Origin: Acidobacteriota bacterium
Lineage (GTDB): Bacteria; Acidobacteriota; Blastocatellia; Pyrinomonadales; Pyrinomonadaceae
Direction: 5' to 3'
Assembly: GCA_003223935.1 (NCBI GenBank)
Contig: QHXQ01000018.1
Coordinates: 1 to 64,000 of the forward strand
DNA: 64,000 bases
Shown piece after piece: positions 24,595-32,538 of this stretch; the first letter of the stretch is position 1, and each line of letters begins with the position of its first letter. Under the pieces are notes generated by a model. The model ran no database searches, had not been told where the DNA came from, and saw nothing but the letters and a program-made list of their open reading frames with translations. The position numbers were made by a program, and so were the translations under genes.

Positions 24595-24867
24595 TCATTC
24601 GTGTTCCCGGCCATCGCCATTTTTCTCCCGGTATTCATTAGTGAGCGTGAAAGGCACAAGCCCGCGTTTGACTTCTTCTATGGCGATGCTGGTATTCCTG
24701 CGCCGACCCAGATCGGCTTCAATCCGGGGCCGCGCCCCGTGCAGTAGTTGCTTGGCTCTTAGAGCCGCCACGACGATCAAGCGAAACTGTGATTCGGGTC
24801 TTGGACTCTGCTCCTTGTTGGCAATGCCATTGGAGCCATCGGCTGTAGTTTTATCTGTTGGGGGCAT
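24595..24867 (-). CDS. rpoZ: RNA polymerase omega subunit (orphan copy)
   Basis: A 90-residue protein with the omega core: SQFRLIVVAALRAKQLLHGA, then RPRIEADLGRRRNTSIAIEE, then VKRGLVPF. Omega helps fold the beta-prime subunit and, in some phyla, binds ppGpp. The usual neighbours (gmk, priA, coaBC, spoT) are absent: here it lies among small stress-type genes, suggesting a second copy. It has a hydrophilic N-terminal extension of about 25 residues (MPPTDKTTADGSNG) and a charged tail. Length and core are otherwise normal. Confidence 0.75.
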   Translation of the reverse strand: MPPTDKTTADGSNGIANKEQSPRPESQFRLIVVAALRAKQLLHGARPRIEADLGRRRNTSIAIEEVKRGLVPFTLTNEYREKNGDGREHE

Positions 24868-24934
24868 AGGTCACTTTAATTTCTACGTTATCTTTATTTC
24901 CCGGCATGTAGCCATTGTCATGCTTATCCTTAGC

Positions 24935-25171
24935 TCAACGGACACGTGCCCAACCCGTGCCCGCGCAAGTTAGACATGGGTTAGTTGCGTTACGCCGGCC
25001 CGAGCCGCCACATTGTTGGCATTGGCCGGCGGGCTGGGCCACTAAGACCTTGCCCTTGCCACCGCAGACTAGACACGAGATAACGTAGCCTAAAGAGACG
25101 GCCCACTTCCCCGTGCCTGTGCACCACGCACATCCTTCGAGGGCGAAATTTTTTTGGGTTTGACTCACCAT
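24935..25171 (-). CDS. DnaJ-type zinc-finger (CxxCxGxG) small protein
   Basis: A 78-residue protein made mostly of four Cys motifs: CAWCTGTG, CLVCGGKG, CQQCGGSG and CLTCAGTG. These are the repeats of the DnaJ central zinc domain, binding two Zn ions, but no J-domain is present. Such stand-alone domains act as thiol-disulfide chaperones (as in BSD2) or as substrate-binding modules. It is 67 bp upstream of rpoZ on the same strand. No signal peptide. Confidence 0.75.
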   Translation of the reverse strand: MVSQTQKNFALEGCAWCTGTGKWAVSLGYVISCLVCGGKGKVLVAQPAGQCQQCGGSGRRNATNPCLTCAGTGWARVR

Positions 25172-25286
25172 GCTCTATTCTCCACTCGGTAAAAGGGCGG
25201 ACTAAGCTGATCGAGCAACAACACGCGTAGTAGCAATATCACTGCGTTCAAGTTGTTGCAGTGCGAAGGCCATTGTTATGGCTTGG

Positions 25287-25538
25287 CTAAGAGGTGATGT
25301 GTATCACATCTTCCTTGTCATGATTCACAGCCGAGAAGAAAAGGTAAGCCGCCGCCGCGCACGCGATTAGAGCGGCCGCGATGGCCAGCCACAAGATACG
25401 CGTGCCGCCCTGCGGGTCGAATTGCCCGGCCGCATTTTTGAACTGAACGAACAGGTAGAATTTCCAGAGGGCAAAGAGCGCGCTCGTCGCGCTCAGCGCT
25501 ATCAGAAACGTGCGCAGGATTTTGCTGGGATGGTTCAT
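25287..25538 (-). CDS. Small hypothetical membrane protein
   Basis: An 83-residue protein from ATG 25538 (MNHPSKILRTFLIALS); the frame also opens seven codons earlier. Two hydrophobic helices (about 9-28 and 48-68) are joined by a loop NAAGQFDPQGGTR, ending in a short charged tail DKEDVIHITS. I do not recognise a family. It lies about 115 bp from the DnaJ-type gene with the same orientation. Confidence 0.45.
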   Translation of the reverse strand: MNHPSKILRTFLIALSATSALFALWKFYLFVQFKNAAGQFDPQGGTRILWLAIAAALIACAAAAYLFFSAVNHDKEDVIHITS

Positions 25539-25559
25539 ATTAGACCTCGTCAAGCTCAA

Positions 25560-26104
25560 GCTCCGTTCACTGATTACGGCCGTCGTGGCCGAAGCGTGAG
25601 CATATCTGTGCTCGGGCTTACTTCAGGGCTGTTGACTTCAGAAGGTCTGGCTGATTCCAGAAGGTCTGAGAAGGGAGCGAGCTAAACTCGATTCAATATC
25701 ATCTTGGGCGCAATCAAGTCGGATGTCAAACGGGCAATCAAGTTTAGTGGGCAACTATTGGCAAACTAAAGGTAAGCTGCTACAGACAACTCACTCAATG
25801 CTATTTACTGCTGTCCATTAAGGACAGAGGCAATGTACATGATAGACATAACGTGCTATGCTCCGTTCGTACCAACGTACGTTCTTTTGAGAGCCAACAT
25901 CCGACAACTGGCCGAATCTCCTTGCTTCTCCTTTTGCCGCCTGATGTGTTCAGACACACAAACGCATAGCGAAGGAGAAGCCCAATGTCCACACATAACA
26001 CACGTCTATTTCCCGAATCGCGGAGCGGTTTCCATCGTCTCCGTTTTTGCCGATGACGGGAGCGTTAATAGTGAGTGCTTGCTTAACCAAGAAAAGGCTC
26101 TTTA
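25560..26104. other. Long leader/intergenic region of the second desaturase
   Basis: This 545-bp stretch holds the second copy of the 52-bp desaturase element and, at its 3' end, a short Crp-like gene remnant. Between 25733 and 25985 I find no further gene. An upstream ORF of 90 codons (25833-26105) is mostly not protein-like until the Crp-like segment. Confidence 0.45.
25644..25732 (+). promoter_or_regulatory. Conserved 5' element of desaturase genes, copy 2
   Basis: The 52-bp block is at 25644-25695 and the ATGTCAAACG box at 25723-25732, with the same 27-bp spacing as copy 1 (20795-20883). Here the element is 372 bp before the desaturase ATG because a Crp-like remnant intervenes. Confidence 0.65.
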
Positions 26105-26105
26105 A
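25986..26105 (+). pseudogene. Crp/Fnr-type cyclic-nucleotide-binding regulator remnant
   Basis: The frame reads CPHITHVYFPNRGAVSIVSV, then FADDGSV, and ends shortly after. PITHVYFPxxGxVSxxSxxxDG is the beta-roll core of Crp-family sensors widespread in Acidobacteriota. Both the first 40 residues and all of the DNA-binding half are missing, so it is a relic. It overlaps the desaturase start by 1 bp. Confidence 0.5.
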
Positions 26106-26992
26106 TGTCCCAACTTTTACGCGCGTCCAGCCCCCAACTTAAACGCGAAAACGGTCTTGGCAAATTAGATTACCCTACAGCCGTACAATTTCTTTGCATG
26201 CACGCAGCTTGTCTGCTCGTCATCTGGTCGGGCGCGAGCGTGGTCGCCGTCCTTACTTGTCTCGCGCTCTACGTCGGGCGCATGTTCGCCATCACCGCCG
26301 GCTTCCATCGCCTCTTCGCGCACCGTACTTACAGCACCGGCAGACTCTTCCAGTTCGTGCTCGCATTCACGGGGACGACAGCCTATCAGAAGGGGCCGCT
26401 CTGGTGGTCAGCCCATCATCGCTCCCATCATCTTCATACAGACACCGCTCATGATCTCCACTCACCGCTCACGCGCGGCCTGTGGCGCTCACATATCGGC
26501 TGGTTTCTGGCCCGCGACAGTCGGGCCACGGATCGCGTGCTCGTCAGCAATCTGACGAAATACCGCGACCTGCGCTGGCTGGATCGCTTTTACGTCTTGC
26601 CGCCTGTCCTGTTAGCCGCAGCCACATTTTTACTGGGCACGCTGCTACAGCGCTACGCTCCCGGTTTAGGCACATCTGGCGGGCAGATGTTGGTCTGGGG
26701 TTTCTTCATCAGCACGGTGCTGCTCTATCACGGCACGTTCACGGTCAATTCCCTAGCTCATCTTTTCGGCCGGCGGCGCTTCGCAACCGATGACAACAGC
26801 CGCAACAACTTACTGGTTGCGCTGCTCACGCTAGGTGAAGGCTGGCACAACAATCACCACTACTATCCGGCCTCAGAACGGCAGGGCTTCTATTGGTGGG
26901 AGGTTGATATTTCGCACTACACCCTGCGATTGCTTTCTTGGTTCGGCGTCGTCTGGGACTTACACACACCTCCAGCCAAGCTCTATCTATAG
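26105..26992 (+). CDS. Fatty acid desaturase (second copy)
   Basis: A 295-residue membrane di-iron desaturase. Histidine boxes: HRLFAH (68-73), HHRSHH (104-109) and HNNHH (248-252, in GEGWHNNHHYYP). It is the same stearoyl-CoA-desaturase-like family as the gene at 21 kb but clearly diverged, for example in the AYQKGPLWWSAHH segment before box 2, so the two probably differ in substrate or condition. The ATG at 26105 overlaps the stop of the Crp-like remnant. It is the last gene before the pectin locus, which begins on the opposite strand 28 bp away. Confidence 0.9.
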   Translation: MSQLLRASSPQLKRENGLGKLDYPTAVQFLCMHAACLLVIWSGASVVAVLTCLALYVGRMFAITAGFHRLFAHRTYSTGRLFQFVLAFTGTTAYQKGPLWWSAHHRSHHLHTDTAHDLHSPLTRGLWRSHIGWFLARDSRATDRVLVSNLTKYRDLRWLDRFYVLPPVLLAAATFLLGTLLQRYAPGLGTSGGQMLVWGFFISTVLLYHGTFTVNSLAHLFGRRRFATDDNSRNNLLVALLTLGEGWHNNHHYYPASERQGFYWWEVDISHYTLRLLSWFGVVWDLHTPPAKLYL

Positions 26993-27020
26993 CTTTCAAC
27001 CAAATCGCTCTAGCCGAACA

Positions 27021-28400
27021 CTAATGCGCCGCCGCAGTGCTCTGTTCAGTTTTGACTTCGGCATGCGTGATGGTCAGCGGCGCGCCTTGCTGTGGCGTGA
27101 TCTGCACGGCGCGGAGTTCGACGGCCTTTGCGTCTTGGATCGTCATGCCGTTCTTCGCCTTGATGCGGACGCCTTCGAGCAGCACGCCGTTGACCGGCAT
27201 CTCAGGCAGACCGATGATCTCGCCCGCAAGCTTAGCCCCCTCGATGGTAATGTTGACGATGCGTACGTCGCGCACGATGGGCGTGGTGGCGGTGACGGGT
27301 TTTGTCTGCCGCTCTTTCTGCCCGGCTTTGTCGAAGTAGAAGAGGTTGATCGTGATCGCCGTGCCGACGTTCTTCATCGTGATGTCACGGTAGGTGATCT
27401 GTTCGACGACGCCGCCACGGTCGCGCGCCGACTTGATGCGGATGCCGTTGTCCGTCTCCTCGAAGGTGCAGTGCTCGACCGTGATGTTGCGTATGCCGCC
27501 ACCGATGTTGCTGCCGACTGACGCGCCGTGCCCGTGCTTGAACGTGCAGCCGGTGACGAGCACATTCTCAAGCGGCTCTTCCTTCGGATTAGATTTGAAC
27601 GAGATGTTGTCATCGCCGACATCAATCGTGCAATGGCGTATGAGCACGTTGCGACTGCCCGTCGGGTCAATGCCGTCCGTGTTCGGCGAGTTGGCCGGCG
27701 CGTTGATCTCGACGTCCTCGATGGTCACTTCATGGCAACCGTTCGGCACGAGATGAAACTGCGGCGAGTCCTTCAAGGTCACGCCTTGAACGAGCACGCG
27801 GTTGCAGCCGACGAGCAAGATGAGTTTCGGGCGCGGATGCTCCACGAGTTGCCCTGCGGCGCGTGGCTGCCCTTCCTGCGGTGCGCCTGCGGCCCGTTCG
27901 GCGCGGAAGCGTTGCCACCAAGACGCGCCTGCGCCGTCAATCGTGCCCGCACCGCGAATCGCCACGTTGGTCAGATGCCAGCCACCGATGAGCGGCAGAA
28001 TTGAGGCTCTGCTTTTGGCATCGCCATCGCGCTCATTCGTGCTGTCGTAATCCTTGAAATTCTCCGATGCGCGAATGGTCGCGCCCTGCGCCAACACCAG
28101 CGCCATGTTGTCAGTCAACGCGAAGGGGCCGGTGACGAACGTGCCGGCCGGCACGACGACTTCACCGCCGCCCGCTAGCCGACAAGCAGCAATCGCTTTG
28201 CGAAACGCATCGGTGTTCAAGGTCTTGCCGTCGCCGTTTGCGCCGAAGTCTGTAAGCAAAAACTTGCGCTGCGGAATCACGGGCAACTGCGGCTGCACTT
28301 TGGGCTGTGCGGTCTGTGCAGCGACTTGAGCGACACAGCAGAAGATTAGAATTAAGATGAACGGGCCGAGACGATGATGATATTTCATGCTGTCCTTCAT
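27021..28400 (-). CDS. Secreted glycoside hydrolase family 28 (polygalacturonase-type)
   Basis: About 459 residues from ATG 28400 (another at 28388); the open frame further upstream overlaps the next gene and is not family-like. After a signal peptide (HHRLGPFILILIFCCVAQVAAQ), the GH28 beta-helix shows its catalytic motifs: NTDGIDP near 240-246, VGDDNISFKS near 261-270 with two catalytic Asp, and GHGASVGS near 290-297. These hydrolyse alpha-1,4-galacturonosyl or rhamnogalacturonan bonds by inversion. It is 64 bp downstream of the LarA-like gene and is the last gene of the uxaE-uxuB-gntK-larA-like run. Exo or endo action is not decidable. Confidence 0.88.
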   Translation of the reverse strand: MKDSMKYHHRLGPFILILIFCCVAQVAAQTAQPKVQPQLPVIPQRKFLLTDFGANGDGKTLNTDAFRKAIAACRLAGGGEVVVPAGTFVTGPFALTDNMALVLAQGATIRASENFKDYDSTNERDGDAKSRASILPLIGGWHLTNVAIRGAGTIDGAGASWWQRFRAERAAGAPQEGQPRAAGQLVEHPRPKLILLVGCNRVLVQGVTLKDSPQFHLVPNGCHEVTIEDVEINAPANSPNTDGIDPTGSRNVLIRHCTIDVGDDNISFKSNPKEEPLENVLVTGCTFKHGHGASVGSNIGGGIRNITVEHCTFEETDNGIRIKSARDRGGVVEQITYRDITMKNVGTAITINLFYFDKAGQKERQTKPVTATTPIVRDVRIVNITIEGAKLAGEIIGLPEMPVNGVLLEGVRIKAKNGMTIQDAKAVELRAVQITPQQGAPLTITHAEVKTEQSTAAAH

Positions 28401-28464
28401 AATTGTTAAGAGATGCGTGCAAGGTCGCACTTGATGCAGCTCCTCGTTCGAGTGAGCCTCGCAG

Positions 28465-29760
28465 CTAATGCGGCTCGACCAAGTACAAATCTCGACCGGC
28501 GCGTTCGACGACGAGCGTGTCTGGATCGGACTCGTAATCCTCGCGGTGGAAGAGACGATGATCAATGAAGCCTAAGTTCACGCGCTGGCACGTGGCTTCG
28601 TCTAATGCCGATGCCATCGTGATGCGATAACGCGGGACGACGCGCCCCGTCTCGTCGCGCTGCCCTGCATAGGAGACGTGCGCGAGGTGCGCGGCGACCG
28701 CGAGGTTCGCCTGTAGCTCAGTCGAGAGCGCGACCATCTCGCGCACGCGGTCGAGCGGTGCGTAGCCGTACTTCTCGATCAACAGCCCGTGCGTCTCGGA
28801 GATGGCGTGCAGGTGCGGCGCGTAGATGATCAACTCGCCGCCCTCTTCGATGATGCCGCCGAGTTTGTAGCTCGCTTTGCCGCCGACCCACAGTTCGTCG
28901 TAATGCTCATCCAAGAGCGCGACCACACGCTTGTATTTGCGCCCTGTGTACTTGATGTGCACGTGGCGGCTGACTTCGGCGGCGTGGCGAAACGCTTGCC
29001 GTATGTCGCCGGCAAAGAGCGCGTGCGTGCGCAGGCGATTATCCTCGGTGCGCGTGACGACCGAGTTGAGCGAGATGATGCGCGCCGGCACAAACTCGGC
29101 CGCCGCCTCGATCATGTGGCGCGTCGGCGTCTCGACGCGACCGATCACCCGTTCGATGGTCGCCAGCGCGCCGAGCCAGTGGGTCGCGTGCGTCAGGTCT
29201 GGGCCGGCGATGCCGGGAAAGAAATACTTCGCGCCGCCGGCAAAGCCCGCGACCTCATGCGGCACGGTCGCGCCGAAGACCAGCACCGTGTCGTAGCGGC
29301 CGGGCGCGAGCAGACGATTCAGATTTACTGTCACGGATTGATCGATCAGCCCGCCGGTCAACTCGCACACACGTTCAGCCGACAACTCGCCAAGTGTCAC
29401 CAACTCTTCGGGCCGGTTCCACTGATGATCGTAGATTTGGCCTAAGCCTTGCGCTGCCAAGTCGGCGTGCAAACCCGTCTTCGCCCGCTTCTCCGCTTCG
29501 GTCATGGGCATGTGCGTGCCCTGCGCGACGAGCGCATCGAACTGCTCGACGCGACGCGCGGCCAGAATTTCGGCGGCGCAAGGAAAGAGCAGATCGGTGT
29601 TGTCGTCGCGCGTCTTGTCGGGGATGATGGCGAGCACGCGCGCGCGCGGCGCGATGCGCAAGAGCGCTTGTTCGACGATGGCGCGCAGCTCATCCGGCGA
29701 CAGATCAAGCGCGGGCGCACCTGTGCCGACGACCGTAGGCGCTGGCTTACTACTCATCAA
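28465..29760 (-). CDS. LarA-family nickel-pincer-nucleotide-dependent racemase/epimerase
   Basis: A 431-residue protein of the lactate racemase LarA (DUF2088) family. Residues expected for the nickel-pincer cofactor are visible: DKTRDDNTD at 48-56, DHQ with H112, H168 in PHEVAGFAGGAK, K178 (the cofactor-bearing Lys), and H194 in THATHW. H168, K178 and H194 keep the spacing of LarA His174, Lys184 and His200. The family racemises or epimerises alpha-hydroxy acids by hydride transfer. Within a galacturonate operon its substrate may be an aldonate or uronate rather than lactate; that is inference. The cofactor makers LarB, LarC and LarE are not in the window. Neighbours: gluconokinase 76 bp upstream, GH28 downstream. 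Confidence 0.85.
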   Translation of the reverse strand: MMSSKPAPTVVGTGAPALDLSPDELRAIVEQALLRIAPRARVLAIIPDKTRDDNTDLLFPCAAEILAARRVEQFDALVAQGTHMPMTEAEKRAKTGLHADLAAQGLGQIYDHQWNRPEELVTLGELSAERVCELTGGLIDQSVTVNLNRLLAPGRYDTVLVFGATVPHEVAGFAGGAKYFFPGIAGPDLTHATHWLGALATIERVIGRVETPTRHMIEAAAEFVPARIISLNSVVTRTEDNRLRTHALFAGDIRQAFRHAAEVSRHVHIKYTGRKYKRVVALLDEHYDELWVGGKASYKLGGIIEEGGELIIYAPHLHAISETHGLLIEKYGYAPLDRVREMVALSTELQANLAVAAHLAHVSYAGQRDETGRVVPRYRITMASALDEATCQRVNLGFIDHRLFHREDYESDPDTLVVERAGRDLYLVEPH

Positions 29761-29836
29761 TGATTACCTCTGATCAAAACCTTATGAAACTTGCCATGTC
29801 TCTTGATCAACAATCTCTTGTCGCCGACTTGAGCGG

Positions 29837-30325
29837 CTAGACAGCTAAACGGCCCCTGATCGTCTGAATGATCTCCTCCGGCGACAGAGCAACATCTATG
29901 TGCAGACCTTGCGTTGGCTCTTCGAGCGTAGCGAACTGACTATCGAGCATCTGCGGCTTCATGAAATGGTCGCTGCGTTGCTTCAGTCGGGCCGCGATCA
30001 ACTCATGCTCGCCTTTCAGATAGACCAGCTTCACGCGCTCATCAAACAGCAGGTACGCGCGATAACTCTCCTTCAACGCAGAGCAGGCGAGGACTGCGTT
30101 CTCGCCGCGCGCAAGACTGTCGGCGATCAAGTCGTGGAGCGCTTGCAACCAAGGCCGCCGATCATCGTCATTCAAGGGCACGCCGCGACTCATCTTCTCG
30201 ACGTTCGTGCGCGGGTGATAATCGTCTGCATCATCAAAACGCCAGCCCAACGCCGTCGCCAGCCCGCGCCCGATTGTCGTCTTACCCGAACCGGCCACGC
30301 CCATCAGCACTATGACCATAAGCAC
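29837..30325 (-). CDS. gntK: Gluconokinase (GntK family)
   Basis: A 162-residue P-loop kinase that phosphorylates gluconate to 6-phosphogluconate. The Walker A GVAGSGKTT is at residues 9-17; the family signature DADDYHP is near 31-37; VLACSALKESYR is near 79-90, and LKQRSDHFMKPQMLDSQ follows. Length is normal. It lies 9 bp from the SDR reductase gene on the same strand. In this context it may handle gluconate-type acids produced by the LarA-like enzyme, or substitute in part for a KDG kinase; both are speculation. Confidence 0.9.
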   Translation of the reverse strand: MLMVIVLMGVAGSGKTTIGRGLATALGWRFDDADDYHPRTNVEKMSRGVPLNDDDRRPWLQALHDLIADSLARGENAVLACSALKESYRAYLLFDERVKLVYLKGEHELIAARLKQRSDHFMKPQMLDSQFATLEEPTQGLHIDVALSPEEIIQTIRGRLAV

Positions 30326-30334
30326 TCCACACGA

Positions 30335-31165
30335 CTACACGCCGCCGAAAGCCGAGAAGCCGCCGTCAACCGGCACGACAATGCCGGTGACGAAACCGGA
30401 GGCGGGCGAGAGCAACCAGAGCATTGTGCCGAGCAAATCTTCCGGTTCGCCGAAGCGGCCCATCGGTGTGTGGTTGATGATGCTTTGGCCGCGCGCCGTG
30501 AGTCTGCCCGTCGCCTCGTCGGTCAACAGAAAGCGGTTCTGCTCTGTTAAAAAAAAGCCGGGCGCAATGGCGTTGACGCGAATGCGCGGTGAATACTCTT
30601 GCGCCAGATGCACGGCCAGCCATTGCGTAAAACTATTGACGCCCGCCTTCGCGGCCGAATAAGTCAGCACGCGCGTCAATGGCCGAAAGGCGCTCATCGA
30701 GGAGATGTTCAAGATCACGCCCTCGCCCTGTTCGGCCATCTGCCGGCCAAAAACTTGGCTGGGAAAGATCGTGCCGAGCAGGTTCAACTCAAAGACAAAA
30801 CGCAAAGCCTCTTCGGGCAGATCAAAGAAAGAGAGATCAGGTTTCGTCGTCGCCTGCGGATGATTGCCGCCCGCGCCGTTGACGAGACAATCAACCCGGC
30901 CGAACTCTGCGATGACGGACTCAGCCGCGCGTTCGAGTTCATCGCGCTTGGTCGCATCGCCCGCGACAACGAACGCACGACCCGCGCCGGACATCTCTGC
31001 GATCACAGACTCGGCCTTCGCGCGGTTGCGCGCCAGCACGACGACATTCGCGCCGCAGCCGATGAGCGCCCCGACCATGACGCGCCCAAGGACGCCCGTG
31101 CCGCCCGTCACGACCACCGTGCGCCCCGTAAAGTCGTACATCTTTGTCAGCGTCGCTAAATCCAT
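30335..31165 (-). CDS. uxuB: SDR-type D-mannonate oxidoreductase (fructuronate reductase)
   Basis: A 276-residue short-chain dehydrogenase. The cofactor loop TGGTGVLG is at 20-27, NGAGGNHPQATT at 96-107, the catalytic Ser near 155-158, and YSAAK at 169-173. The NHPQATT insertion and the C-terminal APGFFLTEQNRFLL are characteristic of the B. subtilis YjmF-like D-mannonate oxidoreductase, which reduces fructuronate to mannonate with NAD(P)H; it is unrelated in fold to E. coli UxuB. It is next to uxaE, whose product is fructuronate, which fits. The mannonate dehydratase that would act next is not in the window. Confidence 0.85.
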   Translation of the reverse strand: MDLATLTKMYDFTGRTVVVTGGTGVLGRVMVGALIGCGANVVVLARNRAKAESVIAEMSGAGRAFVVAGDATKRDELERAAESVIAEFGRVDCLVNGAGGNHPQATTKPDLSFFDLPEEALRFVFELNLLGTIFPSQVFGRQMAEQGEGVILNISSMSAFRPLTRVLTYSAAKAGVNSFTQWLAVHLAQEYSPRIRVNAIAPGFFLTEQNRFLLTDEATGRLTARGQSIINHTPMGRFGEPEDLLGTMLWLLSPASGFVTGIVVPVDGGFSAFGGV

Positions 31166-31201
31166 CTGCTGTCCCTTATCTCTGCATGTCTGCTGGCTGA
31201 T

Positions 31202-32464
31202 TCAGTCGCCGATGAACAACGGTTTCAGATGGCGTTCGTACAAGTTCTCCGTCACGTTCTTTGCGACCGTTGGCTCGCACGCCTTGAGCATGTTCAAGTA
31301 ACGTGCGCCCAGCTTGGCTGCGACTTTGTAACCGACGTGCAGCAGTTGACGCAGGTGCAGATTATACTGTTCGTTGCGTGGGTCGTGTCTGAGCGCGTTG
31401 ACGAACTGCGCGGAAGTCCAACTCTGTATCTCTCCCTTTGCGGGCAGCTTCGCGCGATCAATGTCAATCACCGTCGCGTAAGGCGCGCACAGTGCATCAA
31501 TGTCATCGAGCGCCTTTGCGTAAATCTCTTGCGCCAACTTCAGTCCTTCGCCGCCGCTCTCGGCCAAGCCGATGATCTCTTCAAGCCAAGTTGTGCCGGC
31601 CGTCTTTACGTGTATGCCTGCGCCGGTGCGCGCAAGCGCCTTGCGGATCGGCTCATAGATCGAAAACTTGTCGCTGCCCGAATGGACGCTCAGCTTGAGG
31701 TTCGCAGGCAGAGCATAACGACTGACAGCGTAAGCGATCACGGCGATGTCTTCGTTGAACTCTTTCTCAAACTGCGCCACGTCGCCGACATAATCAACGC
31801 CTTTGTTGAAGCGGCCCGTGAACTTCGGCGCGATGGTCTGCGCCGGAATCTGCTCGTCTGTGATGGCGGCGAGAATGACCAAGAGTTCAGGCGGCGTCTG
31901 CGGGCTGTCCGTCTCGTCCATCGAGACCTCTGCGATGAAGCTGCCTGCGCCCTTCACCGCTGCGACGTGCCGATAAATGCGGCCGGCTTCTTGCACGGCT
32001 TTAAGATACTTGCTGGCGATCTGTTCGATGTCGGCGCGCGTCGTCTCGAAAGGCTCTGCGATGCCGGAAATCTCCAGCCGCCTGATAAGCTCTGGATGAC
32101 GATCAACGAATGCTTGCACGTCTTGTGCATCGGCGGGTTGGCCAATAGCGTCGGCCACGTCTAACGTGTAGAAGTCTGAAGAGTCAATAAACTGATCGAC
32201 GATGTCGAGGCGGATGTGATCGGCGTCAATGTGAAAAGGCTGGTGCCAGTCCAACTCTCTGATCGCCACCTCAGCCGCCGCACGCACGCTCGCGGGCTGC
32301 GAGCCGACGATTGTATGTTCACGATAGGACTTGTTCCAGACCGGCGTCACATCAACGCCTTGCGCGCGTGCTTGCAGGCACGCGTGCAACTGCGCCTTTG
32401 CTTGCTGCGCGAAGCGATCTCCCATGCCGAATGAATACTTCTCCAACCTCAGCGCGTCACTCAT
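31202..32464 (-). CDS. uxaE: D-tagaturonate epimerase (UxaE family)
   Basis: A 420-residue protein that matches the tagaturonate epimerase family along its length: MSDALRLEKYSFGMGDRF at the start, HIDADHIRLDIVDQFI near 78-93, APKFTGRFNKGVDYVGD near 212-228, KLSVHSGSDKFSIYEPI near 257-273 and a C-terminal LYERHLKPLFIGD. The enzyme, first described in Thermotoga, converts D-tagaturonate (from D-galacturonate via UxaC) into D-fructuronate, merging the galacturonate and glucuronate branches. It is followed by the fructuronate reductase, giving a coherent pathway. It is cytoplasmic and metal-dependent (conserved His). The uronate isomerase that supplies its substrate is not in the window. Confidence 0.85.
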   Translation of the reverse strand: MSDALRLEKYSFGMGDRFAQQAKAQLHACLQARAQGVDVTPVWNKSYREHTIVGSQPASVRAAAEVAIRELDWHQPFHIDADHIRLDIVDQFIDSSDFYTLDVADAIGQPADAQDVQAFVDRHPELIRRLEISGIAEPFETTRADIEQIASKYLKAVQEAGRIYRHVAAVKGAGSFIAEVSMDETDSPQTPPELLVILAAITDEQIPAQTIAPKFTGRFNKGVDYVGDVAQFEKEFNEDIAVIAYAVSRYALPANLKLSVHSGSDKFSIYEPIRKALARTGAGIHVKTAGTTWLEEIIGLAESGGEGLKLAQEIYAKALDDIDALCAPYATVIDIDRAKLPAKGEIQSWTSAQFVNALRHDPRNEQYNLHLRQLLHVGYKVAAKLGARYLNMLKACEPTVAKNVTENLYERHLKPLFIGD

Positions 32465-32538
32465 CTGCTACTCCTTAACTCGAACCCACTGCCTCGATCT
32501 TTTGGCTTGCTGCGGCATACAACACAAGCGTCTTGCAG

